Assembly (NCBI GenBank): GCA_021777355.1
Contig: JAJYDO010000004.1
Location: 1-63,026, forward strand
Reading direction: 5' to 3'
Source: Actinomycetes bacterium
GTDB taxonomy: Bacteria; Actinomycetota; Acidimicrobiia; Acidimicrobiales; JABEUL01
Length of the DNA stretch: 63,026 bases
Shown here: positions 50,762 to 61,518 of the stretch, one piece after another
Position numbering within the stretch: position 1 is the first letter of the stretch
How the letters are laid out: every line of letters starts with the position of its first letter
The notes under the pieces: generated by a model
Seen by the model: only the letters and a program-made list of their open reading frames with translations
What the model was told of the DNA's origin: nothing
The model's database searches: none
Position numbers and translations under genes: made by a program

Positions 50762-52234
50762 CTACCTGCTTTCGGCCATCTCGGCATCGTCACCCATGTC
50801 GTAGCTTCCCATTCCGCCGATTCTTTCAGCAAAAGTCTCACGAGGGTTAACTTCTTCGTCGTGGATGGCTAGGTCGCCGATCATTAAGACCTCATCGGTC
50901 TCACGCAGACCACGGCATACGAATTTTACGATCTGGAGAAGGATGAATGTTCCAATGGCTGAAAAGAGAATAATCCACACTGCTGCCCGGAACTGCTCCC
51001 AGAGTTGGTGGAAACCACCGCCGTAGAACAGTCCGTTGACCGAAAATGGCGTAACAGCAGATGCGCCAGTTCCACCTCCAACGGCAAAACTGCTTGTTCC
51101 GGAAGCTCCGTATTCAATCATTCCCGGATCAGCCAGGAAACCGACCATCAAGCCTCCAAGCAGTCCCGCGATGCCGTGCGTATAAATTACACCCAGTGCG
51201 TCGTCAACCTTGGAAAACGGCTTTACTTTAGAAAGGAAGTTCCAAGCAAACCAAACTACAAACGAAGCTACAAATCCAACAATGATTGCCCCGTATCCGT
51301 CCACCCATCCGGCAGATGGGGTAATGGCAACCAACCCGCAGATCATTCCGTTAATTGCACCCAGCAAAGTCGGCTTCTTCTGCTTTGAAAAGCCCATATC
51401 CATAATCAACCAGGTAAGAAGGGCAGCAGCAGTTGCCACATTGGTGTTTAAAACAGCTGCAGCTGCATCTGCTCCGGCATAGAAAGGGTCACCTCCGTTG
51501 AATCCGTTCCAACCCAACCACAGGATGCCAGCACCAAGAGCTGCCATGAATAAGTTGTTTGGAACCCCGTGCTCACGGTCTCTTTTCAATCTGGGTCCCA
51601 ATACCCAAGCGGCAACAAATCCTGACACTCCTGCTGAGAGGTGAATTACGTAACCACCGGAGTAGTCAACTGCACCTTCAGCTGCAAAGTATCCACCGCC
51701 CCAGAGCAAGAAAGCATCAATGCAGTAGACAAATGTGCACCAGAGCGGGACCAACAAAAGCCAGGCCTTGAACTTAATTCTGCCAATGACCGAACCCAAG
51801 AACAAAAGCGGGGTAATTGCGGCAAAGACAAACTGGAAGTATGCAAGTGTAGCGGTTGGGAAGTGGAACGGGATAAGACTTTGAGCTCCCGACACCGCCT
51901 GGTTTTGCTCGGCAAAGTGGCTTGTTATCGGGTAGGGTTTTCCAACCATGTCCCTGAAAAAGTGCATGATGCCGGTTCCGCCTCCTGAACCAACGGCATT
52001 TCCAAAGCCCATGTTGTAGCCCCAAAGGACCCAAACAATTAAGACAAGTGAAAAACCGGTAAATGCCATGAGCATGGTATTTATGGCCCATTTCTTTTGG
52101 ACTATTCCGCCGTATAAGACGGCCAAACCCGGAAGACTCATCAAGCCGACCAAAGTGGCAGAGACTAGCTGCCACGTATTGTCGCCCGGATTGAGCCAAC
52201 TCGGATATGGAGAGTAAGCGATTGTCGCGATCAC
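50762..52234 (-). CDS. amt: ammonium transporter
   Basis: About 490 residues with 11 membrane segments, beginning with GDNTWQLVSATLVGLMSLPGLAVLYGG. It has the family motifs for the ammonium pore and AGVSGFVAAWVLGPR. The GTG at 52234 has AAAGGAG nine bases upstream and is preferred over a longer frame starting at 52267. A GlnR-type box lies upstream of its promoter. It leads the amt-glnK operon; glnD is not nearby. Confidence 0.94.
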   Translation of the reverse strand: MIATIAYSPYPSWLNPGDNTWQLVSATLVGLMSLPGLAVLYGGIVQKKWAINTMLMAFTGFSLVLIVWVLWGYNMGFGNAVGSGGGTGIMHFFRDMVGKPYPITSHFAEQNQAVSGAQSLIPFHFPTATLAYFQFVFAAITPLLFLGSVIGRIKFKAWLLLVPLWCTFVYCIDAFLLWGGGYFAAEGAVDYSGGYVIHLSAGVSGFVAAWVLGPRLKRDREHGVPNNLFMAALGAGILWLGWNGFNGGDPFYAGADAAAAVLNTNVATAAALLTWLIMDMGFSKQKKPTLLGAINGMICGLVAITPSAGWVDGYGAIIVGFVASFVVWFAWNFLSKVKPFSKVDDALGVIYTHGIAGLLGGLMVGFLADPGMIEYGASGTSSFAVGGGTGASAVTPFSVNGLFYGGGFHQLWEQFRAAVWIILFSAIGTFILLQIVKFVCRGLRETDEVLMIGDLAIHDEEVNPRETFAERIGGMGSYDMGDDAEMAESR

Positions 52235-52329
52235 TCCGTGTGCTCCTTTCTTCTTTTTAATAAACACCTGGATCCGGAGTACACGGCGTGCCCTGCCGAC
52301 CAGGAATATTTATATTCTGAGCCGACGGT

Positions 52330-52367
52330 GTTTCGCCAAGGTCACATTTGTGTTACCGCTTTGTAAA
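52330..52367 (-). promoter_or_regulatory. GlnR-type operator upstream of amt
   Basis: On the minus strand four five-base half-sites, TTTAC, GTAAC, GTGAC and GAAAC, are each separated by exactly six bases. This matches the known GlnR box (gTnAC-n6-GaAAC repeated) of actinobacteria. An A/T-rich -10-like TATAAA lies near 52309-52314, so the box sits just above the promoter, an activator position. Confidence 0.75.
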
Positions 52368-52399
52368 CAAATATTGAAGTTGAAAACGCAGAAGCTTTG

Positions 52400-53140
52400 C
52401 TAACCCGCCTGGCTTGCTACTGCCTGGCTTGCTTTAGATATTGCTTCGGGATCTCCTATGTAAGAGACGCCTAGAAGCTCCAGAGTTTTTGAAAAGTCGT
52501 AAACACGAGGAATTCCGGTTGGAATATCAATATCGACAATTTCTTGGTCAGAGATGTTCTCCAAGTGTTTCAAAAGTGCGCGGTTGCTGTTGCCGTGAGC
52601 TACTACCAAAACATTTTTGCCATCCAAAAGAGCCGGGGCTATTTCGTCCTGCCAAAAAGGGATCATGCGAAAAACAACGTCTTTTAGACATTCGGTTGCC
52701 GGAAGAGCATCTTTTGGCAGCATTTTGTACTTTTTGTCGTGAATTGGGTGCCTCTCGTCGCTTTCTTCAAGGGCCTCAGGCGCGATGTCGTAGCTTCTTC
52801 TCCACAACTTGACCTGGTCTATTCCGTATTTATCAGCTGTCTCTTTTTTGTTTAATCCCTGCAATTTGCCGTAATGGCGCTCATTAAGCCGCCAAGTTCT
52901 GCTAATCGGAAGGTAGGAAAGATCCATCTCCTCAAGAGCAATAGAAGCAGTTCGAATGCTTCTCTTTAGGACCGAAGTATAAACAATGTCAGGGACTATT
53001 TGGGCTTCGACAAGCGATCTGCCCGCTAGCTGAGCCTCGCTTTCACCCTGTGTGCTCAAATCAACATCTGTCCATCCAGTGAACCTGTTTTGGGCGTTCC
53101 ACTCGCTTTGGCCGTGGCGGATAAGTATAAGTTTTGCCAT
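52400..53140 (-). CDS. gpmA: 2,3-bisphosphoglycerate-dependent phosphoglycerate mutase
   Basis: About 246 residues, a glycolytic mutase interconverting 3- and 2-phosphoglycerate. The phospho-histidine motif is LIRHGQSEWN near residue 10, followed by FTGWTDVDLS, YGKLQGLNK and the second His region VAHGNSNRALLKHLE. The ATG at 53140 is chosen instead of a start 19 codons upstream because the protein normally begins here. It runs divergently from dnaK. Confidence 0.95.
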   Translation of the reverse strand: MAKLILIRHGQSEWNAQNRFTGWTDVDLSTQGESEAQLAGRSLVEAQIVPDIVYTSVLKRSIRTASIALEEMDLSYLPISRTWRLNERHYGKLQGLNKKETADKYGIDQVKLWRRSYDIAPEALEESDERHPIHDKKYKMLPKDALPATECLKDVVFRMIPFWQDEIAPALLDGKNVLVVAHGNSNRALLKHLENISDQEIVDIDIPTGIPRVYDFSKTLELLGVSYIGDPEAISKASQAVASQAG

Positions 53141-53228
53141 GTAAGAAGAATAGACCTTGCCTGAAAAGAATGGTAAAAAATGGGTCCAAAGACCCAATTT
53201 AGGAGAATCAACCAGAAAATTAAACTAA

Positions 53229-53260
53229 GTTGACAACAAGGCACTCAACTTTGCTATAAT
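53229..53260 (+). promoter_or_regulatory. dnaK promoter with HAIR-like operator
   Basis: TTGACA at 53230-53235 and TATAAT at 53255-53260 form a consensus promoter with a 19-base spacer. The segment GTTGACA-n7-ACTCAAC (53229-53249) resembles the HspR operator HAIR (CTTGAGT-n7-ACTCAAG), matching 10 of 14 positions at the correct spacing. Bound HspR would cover the -35 element. Confidence 0.75.
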
Positions 53261-53324
53261 TACCACTATAAGAAAGCCAGTGGCAGGTTGCCATTGGGTT
53301 GAAAAGGAAGGAACGGAGGCACAA

Positions 53325-55142
53325 ATGCCAAAGGCAGTCGGAATTGACTTAGGGACTACGAACTCAGTTGTGAGCGTCCTGGAAGCAGGTGAGCCCACAG
53401 TTATCCCCAACGCGGAAGGTGCGCGCACGACGCCAAGCGTGGTTGGTTTTTCAAAGACAGGTGAAGTCCTTGTGGGCGAAGTTGCAAAACGCCAAGCAAT
53501 TACCAATCCTGATCGGACGATCCGGTCTGTGAAGCGTCATATTGGGACGGACTGGACCATTGATATAGACGGGAAGGCCTATACGTCTCAGGAGATCTCC
53601 GCGAGAATTCTCATGAAACTAAAAGCAGACGCTGAAGCCTTCTTGGGTGACAAGGTGACGCAAGCAGTCATCACCGTGCCTGCATATTTTGACGATGCTC
53701 AAAGGACTGCGACCAAAGAGGCCGGACAAATTGCAGGCCTAGAAGTTCTTAGAATTGTAAACGAACCGACCGCAGCGGCGCTTGCTTATGGCCTTGACAA
53801 GGAAAGAAGCGACCAGACTGTACTCGTATTTGACCTTGGAGGAGGAACCTTTGACGTTTCTGTGCTGGAGATCGGCGAAGGCGTGTTTGAAGTGAAATCA
53901 ACTTCCGGTAATACCAAACTGGGCGGGGATGACTGGGACCAAAGGGTTATGGACTGGCTAATCAAGACTTTCAAAGACACTGAAGGCGTTGATCTCTCAA
54001 GTGACAAAATGGCTCTTCAAAGATTAAAGGAGGCTGCGGAAAAAGCCAAGATTGAACTCTCTGCAGTTCAGGAGACAACTATTAACCTGCCCTTTATTAC
54101 TGCTACTTCTGATGGGCCTAAGCACTTGGACATCAAACTAACCCGGTCAAAGTTCCAGGAGATCACTTCCGATTTAGCTGAAGCCACAAAGGGACCCTTC
54201 GAACAGGCAATTAAAGATGCCGGACTGACAGCCAAGGATATTGACCATGTCATACTTGTCGGAGGATCTACGAGAATGCCTGCAATACAGGATCTTGTTA
54301 AATCTATAACAGGCAAGGAACCTCACAAAGGCGTTAATCCAGACGAAGTCGTCGCCGTTGGTGCCGCTGTGCAAGCCGGAGTACTAAAAGGAGAGGTAAA
54401 AGACATTCTTCTCTTAGACGTCACACCGCTTTCACTGGGAATTGAAACCAAAGGTGGAGTGATGACAAAGCTAATTGAGAGAAACACAACAATTCCAACC
54501 AAGCGCTCTCAAGTGTTTACTACAGCAGATGACAATCAGCCCTCCGTTGAAGTCCATGTGCTCCAGGGCGAGCGCGAGATGGCCATGTACAACAAGACCC
54601 TTGGCACATTCCAGTTGGTGGATCTACCGCCTGCACCCAGAGGAATTCCTCAAATTGAGGTCACCTTTGATATTGACGCCAACGGAATCGTACACGTTTC
54701 CGCCAAGGACAGGGCAACGGGCAAAGAGCAGTCAATGACGATTTCAGGGCAGTCTTCGCTTCCAAAAGAAGACATTGAGAGAATGATCAAAGATGCCGAA
54801 TCCCATGCCGATGAAGACAAAAGACGTCGAGCAGAAGCTGAAATCCGAAATAATGCAGATAGCCTTGTATATCAAACTGAGAAACTTCTAAGGGATCAGG
54901 GAGAAAAACTTGCTGATGCCGATAAAGAGCCAGTGGAACAAGCCATATCAAAGACTAAAGAGGCTTTGGAAGGCGAGGATATGGAAGCCCTTAAAGATGC
55001 TACTGAGCAGCTTTCCAAGCTAAGCCAGGAGTTGGGAACCAAACTCTATCAAGCAAGTGATCCCGGGACTCAATCTGGCCCCGCCTCCGAAACTCATGAC
55101 GATGACGTTGTTGACGCCGAGATTGTTGAGGAGCAGGAGTAA
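53325..55142 (+). CDS. dnaK: chaperone DnaK (Hsp70)
   Basis: About 605 residues of the main Hsp70 chaperone. The ATPase domain has [25 protein letters not shown] and [15 protein letters not shown]. The substrate-binding domain starts with [14 protein letters not shown] and has an acidic C-terminus ending [11 protein letters not shown] use the ATG at 53325 (GGAGGCACAA before it), as the family starts with [11 protein letters not shown]. It heads dnaK-grpE-dnaJ-hspR-clpB, controlled by HspR. Confidence 0.97.
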   Translation: MPKAVGIDLGTTNSVVSVLEAGEPTVIPNAEGARTTPSVVGFSKTGEVLVGEVAKRQAITNPDRTIRSVKRHIGTDWTIDIDGKAYTSQEISARILMKLKADAEAFLGDKVTQAVITVPAYFDDAQRTATKEAGQIAGLEVLRIVNEPTAAALAYGLDKERSDQTVLVFDLGGGTFDVSVLEIGEGVFEVKSTSGNTKLGGDDWDQRVMDWLIKTFKDTEGVDLSSDKMALQRLKEAAEKAKIELSAVQETTINLPFITATSDGPKHLDIKLTRSKFQEITSDLAEATKGPFEQAIKDAGLTAKDIDHVILVGGSTRMPAIQDLVKSITGKEPHKGVNPDEVVAVGAAVQAGVLKGEVKDILLLDVTPLSLGIETKGGVMTKLIERNTTIPTKRSQVFTTADDNQPSVEVHVLQGEREMAMYNKTLGTFQLVDLPPAPRGIPQIEVTFDIDANGIVHVSAKDRATGKEQSMTISGQSSLPKEDIERMIKDAESHADEDKRRRAEAEIRNNADSLVYQTEKLLRDQGEKLADADKEPVEQAISKTKEALEGEDMEALKDATEQLSKLSQELGTKLYQASDPGTQSGPASETHDDDVVDAEIVEEQE

Positions 55143-55810
55143 TGACGACTCAAGGTTCATCGGAAGACAATGTCGAAGTTCCAAGAGGCCCAAACGGAGA
55201 GGTAATCGAAGTACCGGCTAAGTCCGATGCCACAGATGTTGACGTAGATTTTGATTTCGACAGCGAGGTCGATCCTGCCTTTGTTGCCGCCGAGATTGTT
55301 GAAGGAGACGTAGAGCGTACGCTTAGCGAAGTAATTGCCGAAAAAGAAGAAATACTTTTGACGCTACAAAGGCTGCAGGCTGACTTTGAAAACTATCGAA
55401 AAAGAGTACAAAGGCAAGAGTCGGAACTAAGAGAGCGGGCAAATGTGTCGCTAATTGAACGACTATTGCCCGTTCTGGATGTGCTGGATCTTGCAGTTAC
55501 TCATGCAATAGTGTCACCCGAAGACCAAGGTACTGAAGGAATTGCCAAAGTGGCCTCGGTTTTACACGAGGTTCTTGCAAAGGAGGGACTTGAGAAGATA
55601 GGCGAGCCCGGAGAACCATTTGATCCGGGAAAGCATGAAGCTGTGGCGCATTTAGACAAAGATGAAACCAAAGTAGACAGTGCTGTTAAAGAAAGCGGCA
55701 ATGTTTCCGAGGACAACGGCAGTGCTCCTTCGGTTGTGGAGGTTTATCGATCCGGCTATAGCTTAAGAGGCAGGGTTCTCCGACCGGCGATGGTCACGGT
55801 GAGAGGGTAG
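55142..55810 (+). CDS. grpE: nucleotide exchange factor GrpE
   Basis: A 222-residue DnaK partner that drives ADP release. It has an acidic N-terminus, a coiled coil (KEEILLTLQRLQADFENYRKRVQRQ) and the C-terminal strand part (VEVYRSGYSLRGRVLRPAMVTV). Its first base is the last base of the dnaK stop codon. The domain order fits and the length is toward the larger end for actinobacteria. Confidence 0.95.
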   Translation: MTTQGSSEDNVEVPRGPNGEVIEVPAKSDATDVDVDFDFDSEVDPAFVAAEIVEGDVERTLSEVIAEKEEILLTLQRLQADFENYRKRVQRQESELRERANVSLIERLLPVLDVLDLAVTHAIVSPEDQGTEGIAKVASVLHEVLAKEGLEKIGEPGEPFDPGKHEAVAHLDKDETKVDSAVKESGNVSEDNGSAPSVVEVYRSGYSLRGRVLRPAMVTVRG

Positions 55811-55816
55811 TCACTG

Positions 55817-56956
55817 ATGGCACCTGAGCGCGAGTGGTTTGAGAATGATTATTACAAAGTATTAGGAGTTGCACAAACCGCATCCGACAAAGAGATAGCT
55901 CGCGCTTATAGGAAACTTGCTAAAGAGCTTCACCCTGATGTGAATCCAGGTTCCGAAGAGAAGTTCAAGCAAGTAACTGCTGCAAATGATGTGCTTTCTG
56001 ATCCAAAGAAGCGTAAGGAATACGATGAGATTAGAAAGCTCGGTCCTCTTTCAGGAGCCGGGCAAGCTGGTTCGTCTGCCTTTAGGCTGGACGATCTTGG
56101 GGACATCTTTGGAGGTCTGTTTAATCAAGGTGCTTCCAGAAACGGCGGCGGCAAATTTTCATGGAGTAGAGGTACCGGTCCGCAAAGGGGAAGCGATGTT
56201 GAAGCCGAAGTAACCATTTCATTCAGCGAAGCAGCCTCAGGGGCAGCAGCTTCGGTCAATGTTTTGGAACCATTTAGATGTGCAACATGCCAAGGATCTG
56301 GTTCTGCTCCCGGGACCAATCCCGAGGTGTGTACCCGTTGCCATGGATCTGGGATGCTTCAGGATGATCACGGGATGTTTTCTCTGGCTCAGACTTGCCC
56401 GGAGTGTGGCGGAAAAGGAATGAAGGTGACTAATCCTTGTGTAACTTGTCACGGCACCGGAGTTGATCACAAGTCGCGCACAGTCAAGGTTCGTATCCCT
56501 CAAGGAGTAGATAACGGGAGCAAGGTAAGAGTAAAAGGGAAAGGGCTTCCAGGAAAGAACGGCGGACCAAACGGCGATCTTTACGTTAGTGTCTCTGTTC
56601 TCCCACACAGCATTTTCGGAAGAAAAGGAAAGAATCTGACTCTTACAATTCCAATTACTTACGTAGAGGCGGTACTTGGCACCAATATTGTCGTTCCCAC
56701 GCTTCTGGGGGAGACTGTAACTCTCAAGATCCCGCCAGGAACCAAGAGCGGCCAGACTCTAAGAGTGAGGGGGAAGGGTCTCAAAGTTGGCGCTTCACAA
56801 GGCGACCTATTAGTAACTGTTGAAGTTGACGTTCCAAAAGTGCTTCTTGATTCACAAAGAGACGCTCTTGCTGCATACGGAGAAACCTTGAAGGACCTCC
56901 CATCTCCAAGAGAGTTTCTCGAAGGAATTAAGAGCGAGGAAAGGCAAGGCAGCTAA
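55817..56956 (+). CDS. dnaJ: chaperone DnaJ
   Basis: A 379-residue Hsp40 cochaperone. The J domain has the HPD motif at 39-41. A glycine-rich region follows, then four CxxCxGxG zinc repeats (CATCQGSG, CTRCHGSG, CPECGGKG, CVTCHGTG), then the client-binding domains. It lies in the HspR operon; the stop shares a base with the hspR start. Confidence 0.96.
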   Translation: MAPEREWFENDYYKVLGVAQTASDKEIARAYRKLAKELHPDVNPGSEEKFKQVTAANDVLSDPKKRKEYDEIRKLGPLSGAGQAGSSAFRLDDLGDIFGGLFNQGASRNGGGKFSWSRGTGPQRGSDVEAEVTISFSEAASGAAASVNVLEPFRCATCQGSGSAPGTNPEVCTRCHGSGMLQDDHGMFSLAQTCPECGGKGMKVTNPCVTCHGTGVDHKSRTVKVRIPQGVDNGSKVRVKGKGLPGKNGGPNGDLYVSVSVLPHSIFGRKGKNLTLTIPITYVEAVLGTNIVVPTLLGETVTLKIPPGTKSGQTLRVRGKGLKVGASQGDLLVTVEVDVPKVLLDSQRDALAAYGETLKDLPSPREFLEGIKSEERQGS

Positions 56957-57435
56957 TGACGGACAATTACGGAAAATCCCAACGAAGCAATGCCGAAAGC
57001 TCGGCTCGGGAAAATTTGAATGCAAGACGAGAGACTTTTGTAGCCACGATCTCGCCGGGACATGCCGTTTACGTGATTTCTGTTGCTGCCGAGTTGGCAG
57101 GAGTACATCCACAAACACTACGGATATATGAAAGGAAGGGCCTTTTAGATCCTTTTCGAACATCTGGTGGATCAAGACGATACTCCGAGCAGGATGTCGC
57201 AATGATGCGAAGAATCCAAGAGCTTACTTCCGAAGGACTCAATCTAGAAGGAGTTAAAAGGGTTTTAGATCTTGAGCGCGAGATTGAATCACTAAGGAAA
57301 GATATCGAAGTAATAAAAGTGGCTTCCCGTCGAGCCGTAGAGGACACTCACAAGAAGTACCGAAGAGATTTGGTGCCACTGAATCAATGGCTGGTTCCTC
57401 ACCGCTCGAACCGGGACATAAGACGAAAAGACTGA
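56956..57435 (+). CDS. hspR: heat-shock repressor HspR
   Basis: A 159-residue MerR-type repressor. The helix-turn-helix and wing region is AELAGVHPQTLRIYERKGLL with GGSRRYSEQDVAMMRR. It is followed by a coiled coil (VKRVLDLEREIESLRKDI). HspR binds HAIR sites with help from DnaK, so the operon senses free DnaK. Its N-terminus is about 45 residues longer than typical. Confidence 0.93.
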   Translation: MTDNYGKSQRSNAESSARENLNARRETFVATISPGHAVYVISVAAELAGVHPQTLRIYERKGLLDPFRTSGGSRRYSEQDVAMMRRIQELTSEGLNLEGVKRVLDLEREIESLRKDIEVIKVASRRAVEDTHKKYRRDLVPLNQWLVPHRSNRDIRRKD

Positions 57436-57445
57436 GAGGTGAAAA

Positions 57446-59965
57446 ATGGCTTTAGACCCGAGAACATTTACTTTAAAAACCCAAGAGGCACTGGCAAGTG
57501 CCACTGATCTGGCGAGAGAATCGCATCATGCAGAGGTCACTCCTGAACATATCTTGGTTTCTGCACTTAGCCAAGACAGTGGTCTTGCTATCCCTTTATG
57601 CCATGGAGCGGGCCTCGATCCGATTGCCATAAGAAACTCACTTCTAGACAAGCTTTCCAAAATTCCCAAAGCCTATGGAAGTGACGACACGCGAATCGGA
57701 AGGAACTTAGTCGATGCTTTAAATCAGGCCAATTCATTGAGACAAGATTTAGGCGACGACTATTTGTCTATTGAACATATCTTGCTGGTGCTGGCAGATA
57801 AATTGGGAACTGATAAAGAGACGCTTTTGAGCGCACTGCGCCAAATAAGAGGAGCCCATCGGGTGACCAGCCAAGATCCCGAGTCTTCCTACCAGGCACT
57901 TGAGAAATTTGGCCGTGATCTCACCGATGCATCTCGGAAAGGGAAACTAGATCCTGTTATCGGCAGGGACGAAGAAATACGTCGTGTCATTCAAGTCCTT
58001 TCCAGGAGAACTAAAAACAATCCTGTATTAATAGGTGAACCAGGGGTTGGAAAAACTGCAATAGTTGAAGGACTTGCCGCAAGGATTGTAGAAGGAGACG
58101 TTCCTGAGAGTCTTCGTCACAAGAGAGTAATTGCACTTGACCTTGGTTCAATGGTGGCTGGAGCTAAATACAGAGGCGAGTTTGAAGAAAGGCTTAAGGC
58201 TGTACTGGCCGAGATTACAAACGGCGAAGGCGAGATAATAACTTTTATTGACGAGCTTCACACAATAGTTGGTGCCGGTGCAGCCGAAGGCGCAATGGAT
58301 GCCGGAAACATGATCAAGCCCATGTTGGCCAGGGGCGAATTGCGTCTTATTGGCGCTACTACCCTTGATGAATATCGCAAGTACGTAGAAAGAGATGCTG
58401 CACTAGAGAGACGTTTCCAACCCGTTATGGTAGGTCCTCCCAACGTAGAAGATACGATAGCAATTCTAAGAGGTCTAAAAGAGCGCTACGAAGTGCATCA
58501 CGGTGTTCGAATTCAAGATGCTGCGCTGGTAGCAGCTGCGGTTCTAAGCGACAGATATATAACAGGCCGTTTTCAGCCAGATAAAGCAATCGATTTGATG
58601 GATGAAGCTGCAAGCCGACTTAGGATAGAAATTGATTCCATGCCAACTGAAATTGACGTAGTCACAAGACGAATGCGCCAACTGGAAATTGAAAAAGTGG
58701 CTTTGGGCAAAGAAACCGATACCGCATCTCAAGAAAGACTTGAAAGACTCAAAGAAGAGTTGGCAAACCTTCAAGAACAGGCAGATGCCATGACCGCCAA
58801 ATGGCAAGGCGAAAAGGACGCCATTTCTACAATTAGATCTCTCAAAGAAGAACTTGAAGCTAAAAGATCTGAGGCCGACAGGCAGGAGCGAGACGGCGAA
58901 CTGGAAGTGGCTGCAGCCATTAGATACGGGGAGATTCCTGTCCTTGAGAAAAAAGCAGCAGATGCTGCGGCAGTATTGTCGAAGCTTCAAGCAGATGGCG
59001 TGATGCTAAAAGAAGAGGTAGATGCCGAAGACGTGGCTGAAGTTGTAAGCAGGTGGACCGGTGTTCCCGTCACCCGTTTGCTAGAGGGCGAAGTTGACAA
59101 ACTTGTTCGAATGGAAGAGGTACTGCATCAACGGGTAGTTGGACAAAACGAGGCAGTAAGGGTTGTTGCCAATGCCATCAGAAGATCAAGAGCTGGACTA
59201 TCGGAATCAGGCAGGCCGATCGGCTCTTTCCTCTTCTTAGGTCCAACCGGTGTCGGCAAGACTGAACTGGCTAAAACACTGGCCTCATTTTTATTTGATG
59301 ACGAAAAGGCCGTTGTGCGAATTGATATGGGTGAGTATAGCGAAAAGCATTCCGTGGCAAAGCTTATTGGAGCTCCCCCGGGATATGTAGGCTACGAAGA
59401 AGGCGGTCAACTTAGTGAGCCCATCAGAAGAAGACCATATGCGGTTGTTTTATTTGATGAAGTTGAAAAAGCCCATCCGGATGTATTCGACACTCTTTTG
59501 CAGCTTCTAGACGATGGCCGTTTAACTGATGGTCAAGGAAGAACTGTCGATTTTTCAAATACTGTGATTATAATGACCTCTAACTTGCCGGGAGATCCCT
59601 CTGATTTCTTTAAGCCGGAATTCCTAAATAGAATCGATGAGATAGTTAAATTCACTTCACTTACAAGGGATGATATCTCCGAAATAGTGGATATTCAATT
59701 AGATGCACTCAGAGGACGCCTTGGTGCCCGGAGGCTTACATTGAAAGTTGATGAAGATGCCAAGGAGCTTTTGGGAGATCTTGGGTATGATCCAATATAT
59801 GGCGCAAGGCCACTAAAGAGGGTCATCCAAAGGGAACTTGGCGATCCGCTTGCAATGGAACTTCTTGAGGGCAAGTTTTTAGAAGGTGATGAAATCATTG
59901 TCAAAGTTTCAGAAAATGGGAAACAGAAACAAGAGGGTTCGAAACTGGAACTTACCAAGGCATAA
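57446..59965 (+). CDS. clpB: disaggregase ClpB
   Basis: An 839-residue AAA+ chaperone that rescues aggregated proteins with DnaK. N-domain repeats open the protein. The first ATPase has [15 protein letters not shown] near residue 200, a middle coiled coil covers about 400-520, and the second ATPase has [15 protein letters not shown] near 602. After MTSNL, the loop before PEFLNRID is short compared with usual. It follows hspR by ten bases and is probably part of the same HspR regulon. GAGAGGTG precedes the ATG. Confidence 0.96.
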   Translation: MALDPRTFTLKTQEALASATDLARESHHAEVTPEHILVSALSQDSGLAIPLCHGAGLDPIAIRNSLLDKLSKIPKAYGSDDTRIGRNLVDALNQANSLRQDLGDDYLSIEHILLVLADKLGTDKETLLSALRQIRGAHRVTSQDPESSYQALEKFGRDLTDASRKGKLDPVIGRDEEIRRVIQVLSRRTKNNPVLIGEPGVGKTAIVEGLAARIVEGDVPESLRHKRVIALDLGSMVAGAKYRGEFEERLKAVLAEITNGEGEIITFIDELHTIVGAGAAEGAMDAGNMIKPMLARGELRLIGATTLDEYRKYVERDAALERRFQPVMVGPPNVEDTIAILRGLKERYEVHHGVRIQDAALVAAAVLSDRYITGRFQPDKAIDLMDEAASRLRIEIDSMPTEIDVVTRRMRQLEIEKVALGKETDTASQERLERLKEELANLQEQADAMTAKWQGEKDAISTIRSLKEELEAKRSEADRQERDGELEVAAAIRYGEIPVLEKKAADAAAVLSKLQADGVMLKEEVDAEDVAEVVSRWTGVPVTRLLEGEVDKLVRMEEVLHQRVVGQNEAVRVVANAIRRSRAGLSESGRPIGSFLFLGPTGVGKTELAKTLASFLFDDEKAVVRIDMGEYSEKHSVAKLIGAPPGYVGYEEGGQLSEPIRRRPYAVVLFDEVEKAHPDVFDTLLQLLDDGRLTDGQGRTVDFSNTVIIMTSNLPGDPSDFFKPEFLNRIDEIVKFTSLTRDDISEIVDIQLDALRGRLGARRLTLKVDEDAKELLGDLGYDPIYGARPLKRVIQRELGDPLAMELLEGKFLEGDEIIVKVSENGKQKQEGSKLELTKA

Positions 59966-60012
59966 CCTGAATTGAGTTCTTAGCCAGTTTGTCATTAAGG
60001 TATTATTTATAG

Positions 60013-60684
60013 ATGTACCCACCTGACAACTCAGAAGATCTAGGGCCCTATTCGCACACAAAGGTCAAACGTCTTTCCGATCGTGCCCACTATGACAGGG
60101 ATTCAATTTATCAGATACTCGACGAAGGTTTTGTCTGCCACCTAGGCTTTATCGCAAACGGCACTCCTTATGTTATCCCAACCGGATACGGACGAAGAGG
60201 GAATACGCTTTTTTTGCACGGAGCAAGTGCAAACTTTGCTCTCGCGGAATCTAAGAGAAATACAATGGTTTCTGTGACTGTCACTTTGATAGATGGATTA
60301 GTTCTTTCAAAATCAGCATTTCACCACTCGATAAATTACCGTTCAGTAGTATCTTTTGGCACTGTGGCACCAGTAGAAGATGTGGAAGAGAAAAAACTGG
60401 CATTAGAGACGATTTTGAACCACATTGTTCCAAACCGTTCTAGCAGCACAAGACCACCCTCAGAATCTGAGTTAAAAGCTACACGAGTAGTTCGATTCGA
60501 AATCATTGAGGCCTCTGCCAAGATCCGGCAAGGCGGGCCAAAAGAGGAGCCAGAGGATATTGGACTCGACTATTGGTCAGGACAGATTCCAATAGAGTGG
60601 AGGTATTCAGATCCAATACCAAGTGGAAATAGCAGCAAAGAGCTGCCAGAAAAACTAGCTAATCTAAGTCGTCCCGGCAGATAA
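60013..60684 (+). CDS. pyridoxamine 5'-phosphate oxidase-family flavin-binding protein
   Basis: A 223-residue split-barrel FMN-binding protein. The pattern VKRLSDRAHYDRDSIYQILDEGFVCHLGF, IPTGYGRRGNTLFLHGA and SINYRSVVSFGTV fits the pyridoxamine-oxidase-like superfamily. Function within this large group is uncertain; reduction of small molecules is common. It follows clpB at a short distance but is likely separate. Confidence 0.85.
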   Translation: MYPPDNSEDLGPYSHTKVKRLSDRAHYDRDSIYQILDEGFVCHLGFIANGTPYVIPTGYGRRGNTLFLHGASANFALAESKRNTMVSVTVTLIDGLVLSKSAFHHSINYRSVVSFGTVAPVEDVEEKKLALETILNHIVPNRSSSTRPPSESELKATRVVRFEIIEASAKIRQGGPKEEPEDIGLDYWSGQIPIEWRYSDPIPSGNSSKELPEKLANLSRPGR

Positions 60685-60904
60685 TGCAGTATTGGCAAAT
60701 TTTGGCTTTCCAGGCCCTTATGTGACTCTAATTTGACGCAAGATGAATTTTTGTGACTTATTGAAGTTCGAAACGTTGGATTAATTGAACAAGTTTTCTT
60801 ATAGAAGTAAGCATGAGAAGCTTAGCTGTATTTTTGGTAACAGTTCAGGTACGCAATTCTTCCCCCTCAGCTTTATGTCTCGCATCCGTGGGATCCTATT
60901 GAGT
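60685..60904. other. gap before IS66 remnant
   Basis: About 220 bases with no reading frame or RNA recognised, continuing into the decayed transposase. Confidence 0.5.
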
Positions 60905-61320
60905 GAGCAATATATGGAAGAACTCTTTTGTGTTGGCATTCAAGGACTCCCATAAAAACACTTTGCAGCGCATCTAATAGATTGATCCCCTGCTTGGTTA
61001 CAGTTGATAGTTAGCTCCAAAAAGCTAGGTATGCCTCTGCACCATGATTACCTCGGAATCCTCCCGATATCTTCTGCTGGAGTTTTACCATCCTAATATC
61101 TTGCTCCGATAGATTGTTGGAAAATGGGCCATATGAAGTAATTAGCAGATCGGAGTAAGCCGTCTGCGTAAAGATCAAGGCGATTTTAGAGATTGAGAGC
61201 CTTCGACTTCTTTAGCCGTCCCCTCTTCCCAGTTATTTCTGGAGGTAGGTTCTCTAAATGACTGGCATTAATAATTGCACTGTACTTCATAAAGATAGTA
61301 CTAAGTACTTCGGCAAATAT
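60905..61320 (-). pseudogene. IS66-family transposase C-terminal remnant
   Basis: Reading the minus strand gives fragments of an IS66 transposase C-terminus: NLPPEITGKRGRLKKSKA, NRLDLYADGLLR, then in another frame PFSNNLSEQDIRMVKLQQKI and TKQGINLLDALQS. The PF-NN...E-D-RMVKLQQKISG string is the family hallmark. At least two in-frame stops and one frameshift break it, so it is inactive. No N-terminal half or inverted repeats were identified. Confidence 0.85.
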
Positions 61321-61518
61321 ATAAGTATGTAACTATCAAGATGAATCGACCATAGCGTTTAAAGAGAAGCCAGACATAAATCTTGATCGCGAATTCATCA
61401 CACTAGGTGAAATTAAAAGAATTATCGGAAAAACAGAAAAGGCCTTCAATCTACAGTGACTTTTACCACAGAATAGAACGACAACTCGGCCTACTAACAA
61501 GGTAAAGTAGGATTTTAT
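61321..61518. other. gap before the glycosyltransferase
   Basis: About 200 bases. A plus-strand frame of about 41 codons (61,336-61,459, ending TEKAFNLQ) has no credible start and no family I can name. Otherwise empty. Confidence 0.4.
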
